Assembly: GCA_965215355.1 (NCBI GenBank)
Contig: CBDCDJ010000007.1
Span: forward strand, 930,001 to 994,000
From: CBDCDJ01 sp965215355
Lineage (GTDB): Bacteria > Deinococcota > Deinococci > Deinococcales > Trueperaceae
DNA length: 64,000 bases
Direction: 5' to 3'
Shown: piece by piece, positions 1-7,960 of the stretch
Layout of the letters: each line of letters opens with the position of its first letter
How positions within the stretch are numbered: position 1 is the first letter of the stretch
The notes under the pieces: model-generated
Seen by the model: only the letters and a program-made list of their open reading frames with translations
What the model was told of the DNA's origin: nothing
The model's database searches: none
Program-made: the position numbers and the translations under genes

Positions 1-463
1 CGACGGACCCAACTGGATTGCCAACCCCGACACCGCACTTTCAACTCTAATTGTTTTAGGTATATGGCAGTTCGGGTCACCTATGATTATTTTTCTGGCA
101 GGTCTCAAGCAAATACCCACAGAACTTTATGAAGCGTCCGAGATTGATGGGGCAGGGAAACTTGCCAAGTTCTTCCGCATCACGCTTCCGCTTTTAACAC
201 CCATTATCTTCTTTAATTTGATTATGCAGATGATCAGCTCATTTCAGTCGTTCACGCCCGCATTTATTATCAGTGGTGGCAGTGGCGGTCCCGCCAAAGC
301 GACGCTTTTTTATACCCTTTATCTTTACCAGCAAGGTTTTTCCTTTTTTCGCATGGGCTACGCTTCTGCGCTCGCCTGGACGCTGGTCGCCATCATTGCA
401 GTCTTTACAGCCGTCAACTTTATCGCTTCTAGATACTGGGTTTTTTACGGAGACCAAAAGTGA
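1..463 (+). CDS. Sugar ABC transporter permease (MalF type), 5' end cut by window
   Basis: Inner-membrane permease of a carbohydrate ABC importer. The reading frame is open from base 2, so the N-terminal half lies outside the window. The visible 153 residues include the EAA loop (EASEIDGAGKLAKFFRITLP), which docks the ATPase, followed by hydrophobic segments and the usual C-terminal end. Its stop overlaps the GTG of the next permease (GTGA), so the two are translationally coupled. GC content and codon use are clearly lower than in the rest of the window (many TTT, TTA, ATT codons), which suggests recent acquisition. The binding protein is presumably upstream, outside the window. The substrate cannot be told from sequence. 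Confidence 0.9.
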   Translation, partial: DGPNWIANPDTALSTLIVLGIWQFGSPMIIFLAGLKQIPTELYEASEIDGAGKLAKFFRITLPLLTPIIFFNLIMQMISSFQSFTPAFIISGGSGGPAKATLFYTLYLYQQGFSFFRMGYASALAWTLVAIIAVFTAVNFIASRYWVFYGDQK

Positions 464-1299
464 AAAACACAAGTCGCCTTCAACATTTACTCAGCCATGT
501 CTGGCTGATTCTGGGCGCACTCGTCATGCTTTACCCGCTGTTATGGATGATTAGCAGTTCGTTCAAACCACAAAATATTATCTTTCAACAACCGGGCTTG
601 TGGCCCAGCGAGGTCACCCTGAACAACTATCTTAGAGGTTGGACCGCCCTGAATTTGCCCTTCAGTCGTTTTTTCCTCAACTCATTTATTATTGCCTCAC
701 TGGCCGTTTTGGGTACTGTTTTGTCATCTTCTATCACGGCTTATGCGTTTGCGCGACTTCGTTTCAGGTTCAAAGCCATTCTCTTTGCGACTATGCTTAT
801 GACTATTATGTTACCCGGTCACGTTACGCTTATACCTCAATACATTCTGTTTCTAAGGCTGGACTGGATCAACACGTTTTTACCTTTGTTTGTACCTGAT
901 TTCTTTGCGACCAGTGCTTTTTTTGTTTTTCTCAACGTTCAATTTATAAGAGGTATCCCGCGTGACCTCGATGAAGTAGCTGAGGTGGATGGGGCTAACC
1001 ACTTCCAGATTTTCTGGCACATTGTTTTCCCGCTATCCCTTCCTGCTCTCATCACCACCGCGGTTTTTACGTTCATCTGGAACTGGGACAACTTCTTTGG
1101 GCAGTTGCTTTACATCAGCGATATTAATTTGCACCCTGTACCTTTAGCCCTGCGGGCTTTTTTAGACTCGAGCGGCGAATCATCTTTTGGACCCCTCTTA
1201 GCCATGTCAACCTTGTCGCTCATTCCAACCTTTATTCTGTTTGTTGTCGCGCAGCGCTATTTGGTTCAAGGCATTGCCACCACGGGTACAAAAGGATGA
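460..1299 (+). CDS. Sugar ABC transporter permease (MalG type)
   Basis: Second permease subunit of the same importer, 279 residues, the normal MalG-family length, with about six membrane segments. The EAA loop is visible as DEVAEVDGANHFQIFWHIVFP. The GTG start at 460 overlaps the preceding stop by 4 bp. The C-terminus ends IATTGTKG, typical of the family (binding site for the ATPase). Like its partner it is AT-richer than neighbouring genes. It runs into a minus-strand oxidoreductase remnant only a few bases after its stop, so its end marks a recombination junction. No ATPase gene is visible; sugar importers of this class often share one encoded elsewhere. Confidence 0.92.
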   Translation: MKNTSRLQHLLSHVWLILGALVMLYPLLWMISSSFKPQNIIFQQPGLWPSEVTLNNYLRGWTALNLPFSRFFLNSFIIASLAVLGTVLSSSITAYAFARLRFRFKAILFATMLMTIMLPGHVTLIPQYILFLRLDWINTFLPLFVPDFFATSAFFVFLNVQFIRGIPRDLDEVAEVDGANHFQIFWHIVFPLSLPALITTAVFTFIWNWDNFFGQLLYISDINLHPVPLALRAFLDSSGESSFGPLLAMSTLSLIPTFILFVVAQRYLVQGIATTGTKG

Positions 1300-1309
1300 T
1301 TTTTTGAGC

Positions 1310-1372
1310 TGGGTTGCCGCTGATGGTGTCGCAGCCGATGATGCCTAACCTTTTGGATTGCACAGTTGTCAT
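1310..1372 (-). pseudogene. 5' remnant of a Gfo/Idh/MocA oxidoreductase gene
   Basis: Reading the minus strand from ATG 1372, after a GGAG box, gives MTTVQSKRLGIIGCDTISG. This is the nucleotide-binding start of a Gfo/Idh/MocA oxidoreductase (consensus rlGIIGcGtIS). After about 19 codons homology stops, and the frame runs into the antisense of the plus-strand permease. The position directly downstream of a MalG-type permease is where such oxidoreductases usually sit in sugar operons. I infer that the gene was cut by the insertion or deletion that brought in the AT-rich permease pair. Confidence 0.6.
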
Positions 1373-1489
1373 GAGGTCTCCGTAAAAAGGACGAAACTCG
1401 TTGGGCGCGTTTGGGTTGGTTCCCGAGGCTTCTTACCGAAAAGTGAGTCGAAGGCGCTCGAGCCGCTGGAAGAAAGTCGAACCCCCTGC

Positions 1490-2314
1490 TCACCCTTTGA
1501 CCGCGCCCCCCGTCAAACCTGCGACGATGTAGCGCTGAGCGAGCAAAAAGAAGACCACGGCGGGCAACAGGTTGACCGAAATAAAGGCCATGACCCGGTT
1601 CCACTCGGTCGCGTACTCCCCGCGGTAGTTTATAAGTCCCAAGGGCCAGGGGTGATTGTCCGGGTTGGCCCCCAGCATAATCAGGGGCAACAGGTACCCG
1701 TTCCAGGACGTTACCAGGGTCAGCACGCCCACCGTCGCCAAAATCGGCAGCGACAACGGCAGGATAAACCGAAAGTAAAAGCCGATGTAGCCGATGCCGT
1801 CTACCCGCGCGGCTTCGAACAACTCGTTCGGCAACTGCTCGAAAAAGCCCCTGAAAAACAGCACCGACCCCGCAATCCCGAACGCGACTTGCGGCAAGAT
1901 AATCGCCAAGTGCGTGTTGAAGATGTGCAGAAACGAGTTGTTGATGACGAAAATCGGCACGATGGCGGCGGCAGCCGGAAACATCAGCCCGAGGAGGAGG
2001 TAGGAATAGATGAAGTCTTGCCCCGCAAACTTGAGGTGGCTGAAGACAAACGCCGCCATCGACGCCACGACCAACACCAGAAACACCGTGAAAAAAGCGA
2101 TGTTCAGGGAGTTCAGCGCGTAGCGCCAGGTCGTCGGCGATTCGAGGATGTCGCTGTAAGCGTCGAAGCGCCATACTTGCGGCAAGCCCACCGGATTGTT
2201 GCGCAACTCACCCGTGGACTTGAAGCCGCCTATCACCGTCGCCCAGATGGGCAGCAGCACGAAACCCGCCAGCGCGAGCAAAAACAGGTACTTGAAGTAC
2301 GTCCCGAGCCTCAT
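1490..2314 (-). CDS. Sugar ABC transporter permease (MalG type)
   Basis: Permease subunit of 274 residues with an N-terminal membrane segment (YLFLLALAGFVLLPIWATVI), about six transmembrane helices in total, and the EAA loop EAARVDGIGYIGFYFRFILP. The C-terminus AGLTGGAVKG fits the family. ATG 2314 overlaps the stop of the upstream permease gene by 4 bp (ATGA). It is the third gene of a binding protein - permease - permease operon (4597 to 1490). The natural fourth gene, an oxidoreductase, survives only as a remnant at 1310-1372. The substrate is unknown; the nearby dioxygenase and AraC regulator suggest a dedicated catabolic system. Confidence 0.93.
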   Translation of the reverse strand: MRLGTYFKYLFLLALAGFVLLPIWATVIGGFKSTGELRNNPVGLPQVWRFDAYSDILESPTTWRYALNSLNIAFFTVFLVLVVASMAAFVFSHLKFAGQDFIYSYLLLGLMFPAAAAIVPIFVINNSFLHIFNTHLAIILPQVAFGIAGSVLFFRGFFEQLPNELFEAARVDGIGYIGFYFRFILPLSLPILATVGVLTLVTSWNGYLLPLIMLGANPDNHPWPLGLINYRGEYATEWNRVMAFISVNLLPAVVFFLLAQRYIVAGLTGGAVKG

Positions 2315-3273
2315 AAACGCTTCCTTTTGAACAAACTCTGCTCACCCATGACGAAGTACTGGTAAGTAAAGCCCACGACGATGCTGATGGCGAACAGGAT
2401 GATGCTCGCCGCCGAGGCGATGCCGTAGCGCTGCCGCCGCGACAAGCCCCACTCGTAAATAAACGTCGCCAGCGTTTGCCCGTGCTCGGGCGGCGACGGG
2501 CCGTACAGCCCGACGATGAGGTCGAACACCTGAAACGAGCCCAGAATCGCAAAAAACAGCGAAAGTTTGAGCGCGTAGGAAATGAGCGGGATTTTGACGT
2601 ACAGCACGCTTTGCCAGTTCGACGCGCCGTCGATGCTGGCGGACTCGAGCAACTCCCGCGGCACGCCCTGCAACCCGGCGATGTACAAAATCATGTGGTA
2701 GCCGAAAAACTTCCAGACTAAGACCAGCAGCACCGCCGCAAACGACCAGGTTTTGTCCTCGAGAATAAAGTAAGGCTTGCCGAGCAGTTCCTGAAACAGC
2801 GGCGCGACCGCCCCGTTGCGCCCGTCCAGCATGTAAATCCAAATCAACCCGGTGGCGATTTCCGACAGCACGAAAGGCAAGAAGAAGATGAGCCGGAACA
2901 CGCTGTTGGTGAGGGTTTCTTTGTAAATCAGCAACGCGCACACAAGCGCCAGCGGTATTTGCACGAACAACGAGGTGGCGAGGATCAGCGCGGTGTTGCG
3001 CAGGGCGGGCTCGAAAAAGACGTTCAGCGTGCGCTTGGTAAACATCCACAGGTAGTTGTTGACACCGTTGAAGTCTAACAGCGGCCCGTACCCCTTGTAG
3101 GTATACAAACTCATGAGTCCGGCGCTGAAGACCGGCAAGATGACGAAAATCGTAAAAATAAGCAGTGCGGGCGGCAGCAGGATGAGCACGGCGTTCAAGC
3201 GCCGCCGCTGCTCGGTTTTGCCCCAGCGCCGCTTGGGTTTGAGGGGCGTTCGCTCGCTTACTGATGTCGCCAT
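2311..3273 (-). CDS. Sugar ABC transporter permease (MalF type)
   Basis: Permease subunit of 320 residues: a basic cytoplasmic N-terminus, a first membrane span near residues 30-55, and the EAA loop ESASIDGASNWQSVLYVKIP. I chose ATG 3273 (MATSVSERTPLK) rather than the upstream in-frame start at 3339, because the extra segment covers a long intergenic inverted repeat (3288-3345) and has no family resemblance. The stop overlaps the next permease start. It pairs with the MalG-type subunit to form the membrane channel for the sugar delivered by the binding protein encoded upstream. Confidence 0.92.
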   Translation of the reverse strand: MATSVSERTPLKPKRRWGKTEQRRRLNAVLILLPPALLIFTIFVILPVFSAGLMSLYTYKGYGPLLDFNGVNNYLWMFTKRTLNVFFEPALRNTALILATSLFVQIPLALVCALLIYKETLTNSVFRLIFFLPFVLSEIATGLIWIYMLDGRNGAVAPLFQELLGKPYFILEDKTWSFAAVLLVLVWKFFGYHMILYIAGLQGVPRELLESASIDGASNWQSVLYVKIPLISYALKLSLFFAILGSFQVFDLIVGLYGPSPPEHGQTLATFIYEWGLSRRQRYGIASAASIILFAISIVVGFTYQYFVMGEQSLFKRKRL

Positions 3274-3287
3274 CAAGGTTCTAAGCG

Positions 3288-3345
3288 GTTCAGTTGGGTA
3301 GCACCTCAACCAGCTTTCAGAAGCCGAAGCGCTACCCAACCGAAC
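3288..3345 (-). promoter_or_regulatory. Intercistronic stem-loop between binding protein and permease genes
   Basis: Two 15-nt arms (3288-3302 and 3331-3345) are complementary except for one G-T position and are separated by 28 nt. They lie between the binding-protein stop and the permease start. Such structures often protect the upstream message or partly terminate it, so that binding protein exceeds permease. There is no T-run, so I do not call it a full terminator. Confidence 0.6.
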
Positions 3346-3349
3346 TGGC

Positions 3350-4597
3350 TTATCTCAGTTCCCAGGATTCTTGAATAAGCTCGGCCGCCGTTTGCGGGTC
3401 GATGTCGCCCGTGGCGAGTTGGGCGGAGATGTCGTTCACGACGCCACCCACGTCGGCACCGAGGGACTGGTCTAAGAAAATCTGGTGCCACTGCGACTCG
3501 GCTAAGTCCCTAGAAATTTGTGCGTAGAAGGGATTGCTGATCCCCACATCCGAACCTACAGCCATCGGAATAAAAATTCCCAGTTCACCGGATTCGGTCT
3601 GGTTGTCCACGTTCATCAGGTACTCCAAAAAGGTGACGGCTTCATCGGGGGCATCTTTCGCCACCACGAAACCGTTGATGCCGCCGAAGGTATCCGTGGC
3701 GTCGCCCGCGCCGCCTTCGACTACCGGGAAGCTGAAGCTACCCAGCTGGTCGTCGCTGAGGCCGCCACTTTGAGAAGCGCCTTTTTGTGAGCCGTAGGCC
3801 CAATTCCCCATGAGCAGGAAGACTGCCCCGCCATCACCGAAGAATCCGTAAGAATCGGTGGCACCCGTGGTCATAAAGCCTTCCTGAAAAGGCTCCATGT
3901 CGATGAGTTGCTTGAAGTTCTCGCCCGCTTTGACGAAGGGTTCGGCTGCAAAGCCCGCTCCTTCACCGTTTTGTGCGTCTATAAATCCCTGCCGGCCCGC
4001 CTCACGCATCGCTAAGTAAGACCAGTAGAAGTGCAGGGGCCATTTGTCCAGCCCGCCTACGGAAATGGGGGTCAAACCGGCGTCCTTGGCCTTTTGGACG
4101 GCCGCTAGGAAGTCGTCCCAGGTTTCAATCGTTTCGACATCGATGCCCGCTTGGGCGGCGAGTTCTTTGTTGTACCAGAAGGTGACTTCTTGAACTTGTT
4201 GAGGCAAGCCGACGACGGCACCGTCAACCGTAAAGGCGTTCATACCGGCGGGAGACATGGTTTTCAAGAAGTCCTCGTCGAGCAGGCCGGAGATGTCTCT
4301 GGTGACGCCTGCAGCGACCTGTTCCTCGAGAATGCCCCCGCCCCAGCTGTAAAAAAGGTCGGGAGCCTCACTCGTTTGCAAAAGCGTGGGCAACTTTTTC
4401 TTAAACTCTTCGCCCCCTAGCCTTTCAATCTGCACAACGATATCCGGGTGTTCCGCGTTGAACTTGGCGGCGACGGCGTCCTCATATTCAGGCCGACCAT
4501 CGGTGCCCGTGAGCGACAACACGGTGACCGTGGTTTGCGCTTGTGCAACGGTACCGAGCAGGATAAAACTAATAGCCAACAGCCTCGGGAACTTCAT
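3350..4597 (-). CDS. Sugar ABC transporter substrate-binding protein
   Basis: Extracytoplasmic solute-binding protein (family 1, MalE/UgpB-like), 415 residues. A signal peptide is obvious (MKFPRLLAISFILLGTVAQA). The mature part starts with a beta strand of the type TTVTVLSLTG and contains the typical AKFNAEHPDIVVQIERLGGE and FLYSW-like segments that shape the first lobe. AGGAG lies 7 nt before ATG 4597. It heads the operon with the two permeases. The lack of a clear lipobox cysteine suggests a soluble or otherwise anchored protein. The sugar specificity cannot be read from sequence. Confidence 0.94.
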   Translation of the reverse strand: MKFPRLLAISFILLGTVAQAQTTVTVLSLTGTDGRPEYEDAVAAKFNAEHPDIVVQIERLGGEEFKKKLPTLLQTSEAPDLFYSWGGGILEEQVAAGVTRDISGLLDEDFLKTMSPAGMNAFTVDGAVVGLPQQVQEVTFWYNKELAAQAGIDVETIETWDDFLAAVQKAKDAGLTPISVGGLDKWPLHFYWSYLAMREAGRQGFIDAQNGEGAGFAAEPFVKAGENFKQLIDMEPFQEGFMTTGATDSYGFFGDGGAVFLLMGNWAYGSQKGASQSGGLSDDQLGSFSFPVVEGGAGDATDTFGGINGFVVAKDAPDEAVTFLEYLMNVDNQTESGELGIFIPMAVGSDVGISNPFYAQISRDLAESQWHQIFLDQSLGADVGGVVNDISAQLATGDIDPQTAAELIQESWELR

Positions 4598-4762
4598 GCT
4601 CTTCTCCTAAACCTTGCCCAGCTTGGTTTGGCACGGTCGGTGCCGCTGGACGAGGTATTCTTACTGGACAGTCCACTTGCACTGCAGCGCCGCCTATCCC
4701 TCAAACCGTTCCGATGAACTTTGCCGACACAGTAACATTTTTTTCGCTCGCTCTAGCCTGAT

Positions 4763-5527
4763 TCAAGCCTTTGCCGCTTCCGCGCCGTAAATGCGTTGAC
4801 CGTTTTTAATAAAAGGAACCGCGAGCGTTTTCGGGCCTTTTTGGGCGTCGTCGTTGCCCATCGGCTCCGCCGAGTACTGAGCCAGGTAACTGCGCCGCAT
4901 TTTTTGGGTCGTGTTGGTGCCGCTGCGGTGAAAGGTGTGGCTCGAGAACAGCGCAATGCTGCCCGCAGGCACGATGACGGGCTCGCCGGGGTCGTCGCCG
5001 TGATAGCCGATTTTGTCATTCGTTCCCTCCTCGACGACGTGTTCGACCAAGTCTCGAGTGCCCGCGCGGCTATACGGTAAAACATAAATCGTGCCGTTTT
5101 CTTCGGTCATGTCGTCCAGGGCGCACCAGCAAGACAAGTAGGCGCTGTGCTCGAAACCCACAAAGCCCGAATCCTGATGCCAAGAAAACTTCATGCCTTT
5201 TTCGGCGGCTTTGATGACGTACTGCTCGTAAAAAAGGTAAACATCGTCACCCAAAAGGGCGCGGGTAATGTCGGCCATAAAGTCGCTGAACAAAAAGTTT
5301 TGCAAAGCCCCACTGTTCGGGTGCTTGTTGGAAATGAAGTAGCGTTTGTCGCGGTGGCTGATGCCCAAGGTGTCCATGCCCTGTGCGTCCATTTCGGCGT
5401 GCATCAGGTCGATGTGGTGCTGCGCTTCAGCGCGTAGCGCCTCGAGATGTTCGTCCGGAATGACGCGCTCTAAAACGGTGTAGCCTTCGTCGTGGTACTG
5501 CTCGACCTGCTCGGGTGAAATGGTCAT
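4763..5527 (-). CDS. Phytanoyl-CoA dioxygenase (PhyH) family protein
   Basis: Fe(II)/2-oxoglutarate-dependent oxygenase, 254 residues. The metal-binding triad is visible: SWHQDSGF (His117 and Asp119) and the distal His200 in SHTFHRSGTN, followed by an Arg-rich segment that would bind 2-oxoglutarate. The start at ATG 5527 has GGAGG 7 nt upstream; a TTG two codons earlier is less likely. It sits between a sugar-transport operon and a divergent AraC regulator, which suggests oxidation of an imported substrate. PhyH-family substrates are very diverse, so none is assigned. Confidence 0.88.
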   Translation of the reverse strand: MTISPEQVEQYHDEGYTVLERVIPDEHLEALRAEAQHHIDLMHAEMDAQGMDTLGISHRDKRYFISNKHPNSGALQNFLFSDFMADITRALLGDDVYLFYEQYVIKAAEKGMKFSWHQDSGFVGFEHSAYLSCWCALDDMTEENGTIYVLPYSRAGTRDLVEHVVEEGTNDKIGYHGDDPGEPVIVPAGSIALFSSHTFHRSGTNTTQKMRRSYLAQYSAEPMGNDDAQKGPKTLAVPFIKNGQRIYGAEAAKA

Positions 5528-5611
5528 GCGCAAACCTCCATGAATTTTAGTTGCCCTTCCATGCTACGGCTTGCCCTTAAAAAATGCCTCCAAAATATCA
5601 CCCAAATTTAG

Positions 5612-5617
5612 TACAAT
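5612..5617 (+). promoter_or_regulatory. -10 box TACAAT, leaderless start for the AraC-type gene
   Basis: TACAAT ends 8 nt before ATG 5626, so transcription should begin at or next to the start codon. There is no Shine-Dalgarno sequence in between. Confidence 0.55.
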
Positions 5618-5625
5618 CTCACCCT

Positions 5626-6486
5626 ATGAAAATCTTCAGCTTTGCCGATGTCGGTCACAGAGAAGCGTTTCCCTTTTTTATCCAACGCGCGACCGTCGAA
5701 GTGGGCGCGTTCGAGATGCACGGCCACCACTTTTCGGAACTCGTGGTCGTCTTGAACGGTTCGGGCCGGCACGTGACCGAAGCCGAAAGCTATCCAATTT
5801 GCCGTGGTGATGTTTTTGTCCTAAACGGCCGAACCAGCCACGCTTTCGAGGACTCGAGCCGCCTCAAACTCTGCAACGTCATGTTTGAACCCGACCAGCT
5901 CATCCGCCCCCATCAAAACCTTTCCGCCGTCCCCGGCTATCAAGCCCTGTTCGTGTTGGAGCCTCTTTACAGGAAAAACTATGGTTTCAAAGGCAGACTG
6001 CAACTGAGCGAGGCCGATTTAAGCAGCGTCATGGCGCTTCTCGAGGCCCTCGAGCGTGAGCAAAAAGCGCGGTTGCAGGGCTACCAAAGTCTTTTGGCCG
6101 CCTACTTCATGCAGCTCGTCGTGCTGCTGTCGAGGTACTACTCGGCTTCGCCGGAACGACCGACCCAGGCCATTTTGCGCCTGGCCGACGCGCTGAGTTA
6201 TCTCGAGGAGAATTATCAGCGCCCGCTCGAGCTTGCCGAGTTGGCCGCCAAAGCCAACCTGTCCAAAAATCAGTTTTTGCGGGTGTTCAAAAAGGCCTTC
6301 GGTAGGACGCCTATGACTTACCTCGCCGAGCGCAGGATTCAAAAAGCGCAACGGTTGCTAAAAGACACATCGCTCCCTATCAGCCAAATCGCCTTTGATA
6401 CGGGCTTTGCCGACAGCAACTACTTCTCTCGCCGCTTTCGGCAGGTGACGGGAAAAAGTCCCAGGAACTATAGAAGCTGGGCTTAG
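5626..6486 (+). CDS. AraC-family transcriptional regulator
   Basis: 286 residues. The N-terminal half is a cupin-like ligand-binding domain (around EVGAFEMHGHHFSELVVVLNG, with metal-cupin-like histidines). The C-terminal 100 residues form the double helix-turn-helix of AraC/XylS proteins (LAELAAKANLSKNQFLRVFK and the ISQIAFDTGFADSNYFSRRF recognition segment). I chose ATG 5626 because it aligns with the family and has a TACAAT box just upstream; an ATG at 5584 would add 14 unrelated residues. Divergent from the dioxygenase gene, it probably activates that gene and perhaps the adjacent sugar importer in response to a sugar. Confidence 0.93.
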   Translation: MKIFSFADVGHREAFPFFIQRATVEVGAFEMHGHHFSELVVVLNGSGRHVTEAESYPICRGDVFVLNGRTSHAFEDSSRLKLCNVMFEPDQLIRPHQNLSAVPGYQALFVLEPLYRKNYGFKGRLQLSEADLSSVMALLEALEREQKARLQGYQSLLAAYFMQLVVLLSRYYSASPERPTQAILRLADALSYLEENYQRPLELAELAAKANLSKNQFLRVFKKAFGRTPMTYLAERRIQKAQRLLKDTSLPISQIAFDTGFADSNYFSRRFRQVTGKSPRNYRSWA

Positions 6487-6573
6487 GTTGGGCCTCGAGG
6501 CGTAAAGAATCAAACCAGGAAGGTTGAGACCTTCGCCTGACACTGACCCAACTTTTACTTAGAAGACTTTTGC
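6487..6573. other. Intergenic spacer between convergent units
   Basis: Short spacer between the AraC gene and the decayed binding-protein gene. I see no promoter, RNA or coding potential in it; the direct near-repeat acttttacttagaag/acttttgcttagaag (6550-6580) is the only notable feature. Confidence 0.4.
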
Positions 6574-6806
6574 TTAGAAGTCGTCGATGTTGTCCGGGGT
6601 GAAAATGAACGGCGCACCCAGCAGCACTTCGGAGCCGTTCACGATTTGCAGGTCGCGCCGGGCTCGGGTTTGCCGTTCGCGAGCGCCCGCATCACGTTGG
6701 TCGCGGCGTAACTGAGGTCGACGGGGTTCCACAGCACGACGCCGGGATCGTCCGCTTGCCGACCCACACAAGGGCGTGCGCGCCCAACTTGGCCGTGCCG
6801 TCCTCT
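6574..6806 (-). pseudogene. Decayed C-terminus of a ribose/rhamnose-type sugar-binding protein
   Basis: The minus strand encodes, in pieces, VWVG / DDPGVVLWNPVDLSYAATNV / LANGKPEPG / LQIVNGSEVLLGAPFIFTP DNIDDF and then a stop at 6574. This is the unmistakable C-terminal lobe of a periplasmic-binding protein of the RhaS/LsrB/ribose type. The pieces lie in different frames: one shift near 6757 and one near 6660. The first two thirds of the gene are missing. It directly follows the PfkB kinase gene in the same orientation, so it was probably part of that sugar-catabolic operon before decaying. Confidence 0.75.
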
Positions 6807-7960
6807 CATTTTCGCTTTTTGGCCTGCTGGTTCAACCCGAGCGTACCACCGTCGTGGCGGCCGTAGAAAAGACCCTGCGGGCCGGCGCGCCAGTAAACCA
6901 TGTCCACCTCGCGCGCCGCTCGAGCCCAGCCCCCGGCCAGCCGCTCTGTCACGTCCTCGTAGCTGCTTATGCCGCTCACCGCGTCGAGCGCTTCGACGCT
7001 TCTAGCGCCGACCGCGTTGGCGACGGTGAGGCAGCGCTCGAGGCTTTCACCCCGCAACAGCGCCGCCACAAAGCCCGCGACGGTGGCGTCGCCCGCGCCG
7101 GTCGTGCCTGTTACGGCCACCTCGAAGACGGGCGACCACAGTTCGCGCTTCGACCAAGCGGCCGGGTCTCGGGGTCCCGCACGCCCGAAGGCGCGGTTTT
7201 CCAACGCGGCGGTTTTCAAGTAGAGGCCGGCCTCACCCATCTTCAGGCCGACGACGGGCGTGCCCAGCTCGAGCAGCGCCGCGGCGACGGGTGCCAACGC
7301 CGCCGTGCCCTTCGGAACCGCGCGCCCCAACATAAAGCAGACCTCTTCCAGACTCGGCAGAAAAAAGTCGACCTGCGGCAACACGCGCCGCAAAAAGCCG
7401 CGCCAGTCGGCGCGGCCCGATGCGGCCGCCGGGTCGGGCATCGCCATGTCGAGCACGACCGTGAGGCCCAGCGCTTTGACCTCACGCAGCCGCTCGGCCA
7501 GCGCGACGCCGCCGTCCGCAAAGGTGCGCCGCAGCAGCGGCGGATAGCCGAAGTAGAACAGGTCGGCGTCCGCGACCGTTGCCAGGTCAATGTCGTCTAC
7601 CCCGAAGCCGTCGTTGCAGCCCGCGTGGTGCAAGAAGATGCGGTCGACGCCCGGCGGGCTCAGCACGACGGTGTAAGAGGTGTGCTCGGTCGGGCTGCGC
7701 TGTAAACGCGCGGCTTGCGAGCCCACGGCGCTCAGCTTTGCCTGCACGATGTCGCCGAAGGCGTCCGCACCGACTTTGCCCAGGAGCGTCGCGTCCACGT
7801 CCAGCTTGAGCAGCGCCCCCCCGACGTTGGCGACGCCGCCGCCGCAAGACAGGGTGACCGCGCCCACGTCCAGCAAGCGGCCGGGCTCGAGCCGCACCTC
7901 CCCCGCCCGGAACGCCGGGATGATGTCGAGGCAGAGGTGCCCCGCCACGACCGCCTTCAC
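6806..7960 (-). CDS. PfkB-family carbohydrate kinase
   Basis: ATP-dependent sugar kinase of the ribokinase/PfkB family, 384 residues (somewhat long because of insertions). The N-terminal GGGVANVGGALLKL signature (residues 40-53) and the C-terminal TTGAGDATVAGF motif with the catalytic base Asp291 are intact. Its start overlaps the dehydrogenase stop by 4 bp (ATGA), and it is the third gene of an aldolase - dehydrogenase - kinase operon. By analogy, it should phosphorylate a sugar or sugar acid that the aldolase then cleaves. The exact substrate is unknown. Confidence 0.92.
   Translation of the reverse strand: MKAVVAGHLCLDIIPAFRAGEVRLEPGRLLDVGAVTLSCGGGVANVGGALLKLDVDATLLGKVGADAFGDIVQAKLSAVGSQAARLQRSPTEHTSYTVVLSPPGVDRIFLHHAGCNDGFGVDDIDLATVADADLFYFGYPPLLRRTFADGGVALAERLREVKALGLTVVLDMAMPDPAAASGRADWRGFLRRVLPQVDFFLPSLEEVCFMLGRAVPKGTAALAPVAAALLELGTPVVGLKMGEAGLYLKTAALENRAFGRAGPRDPAAWSKRELWSPVFEVAVTGTTGAGDATVAGFVAALLRGESLERCLTVANAVGARSVEALDAVSGISSYEDVTERLAGGWARAAREVDMVYWRAGPQGLFYGRHDGGTLGLNQQAKKRK

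Noticed and set aside
1358..2365. 335-residue plus-strand frame over the permease genes
   Set aside because: Antisense shadow with Arg/Gln/His-rich composition; the minus strand has a well-supported permease.
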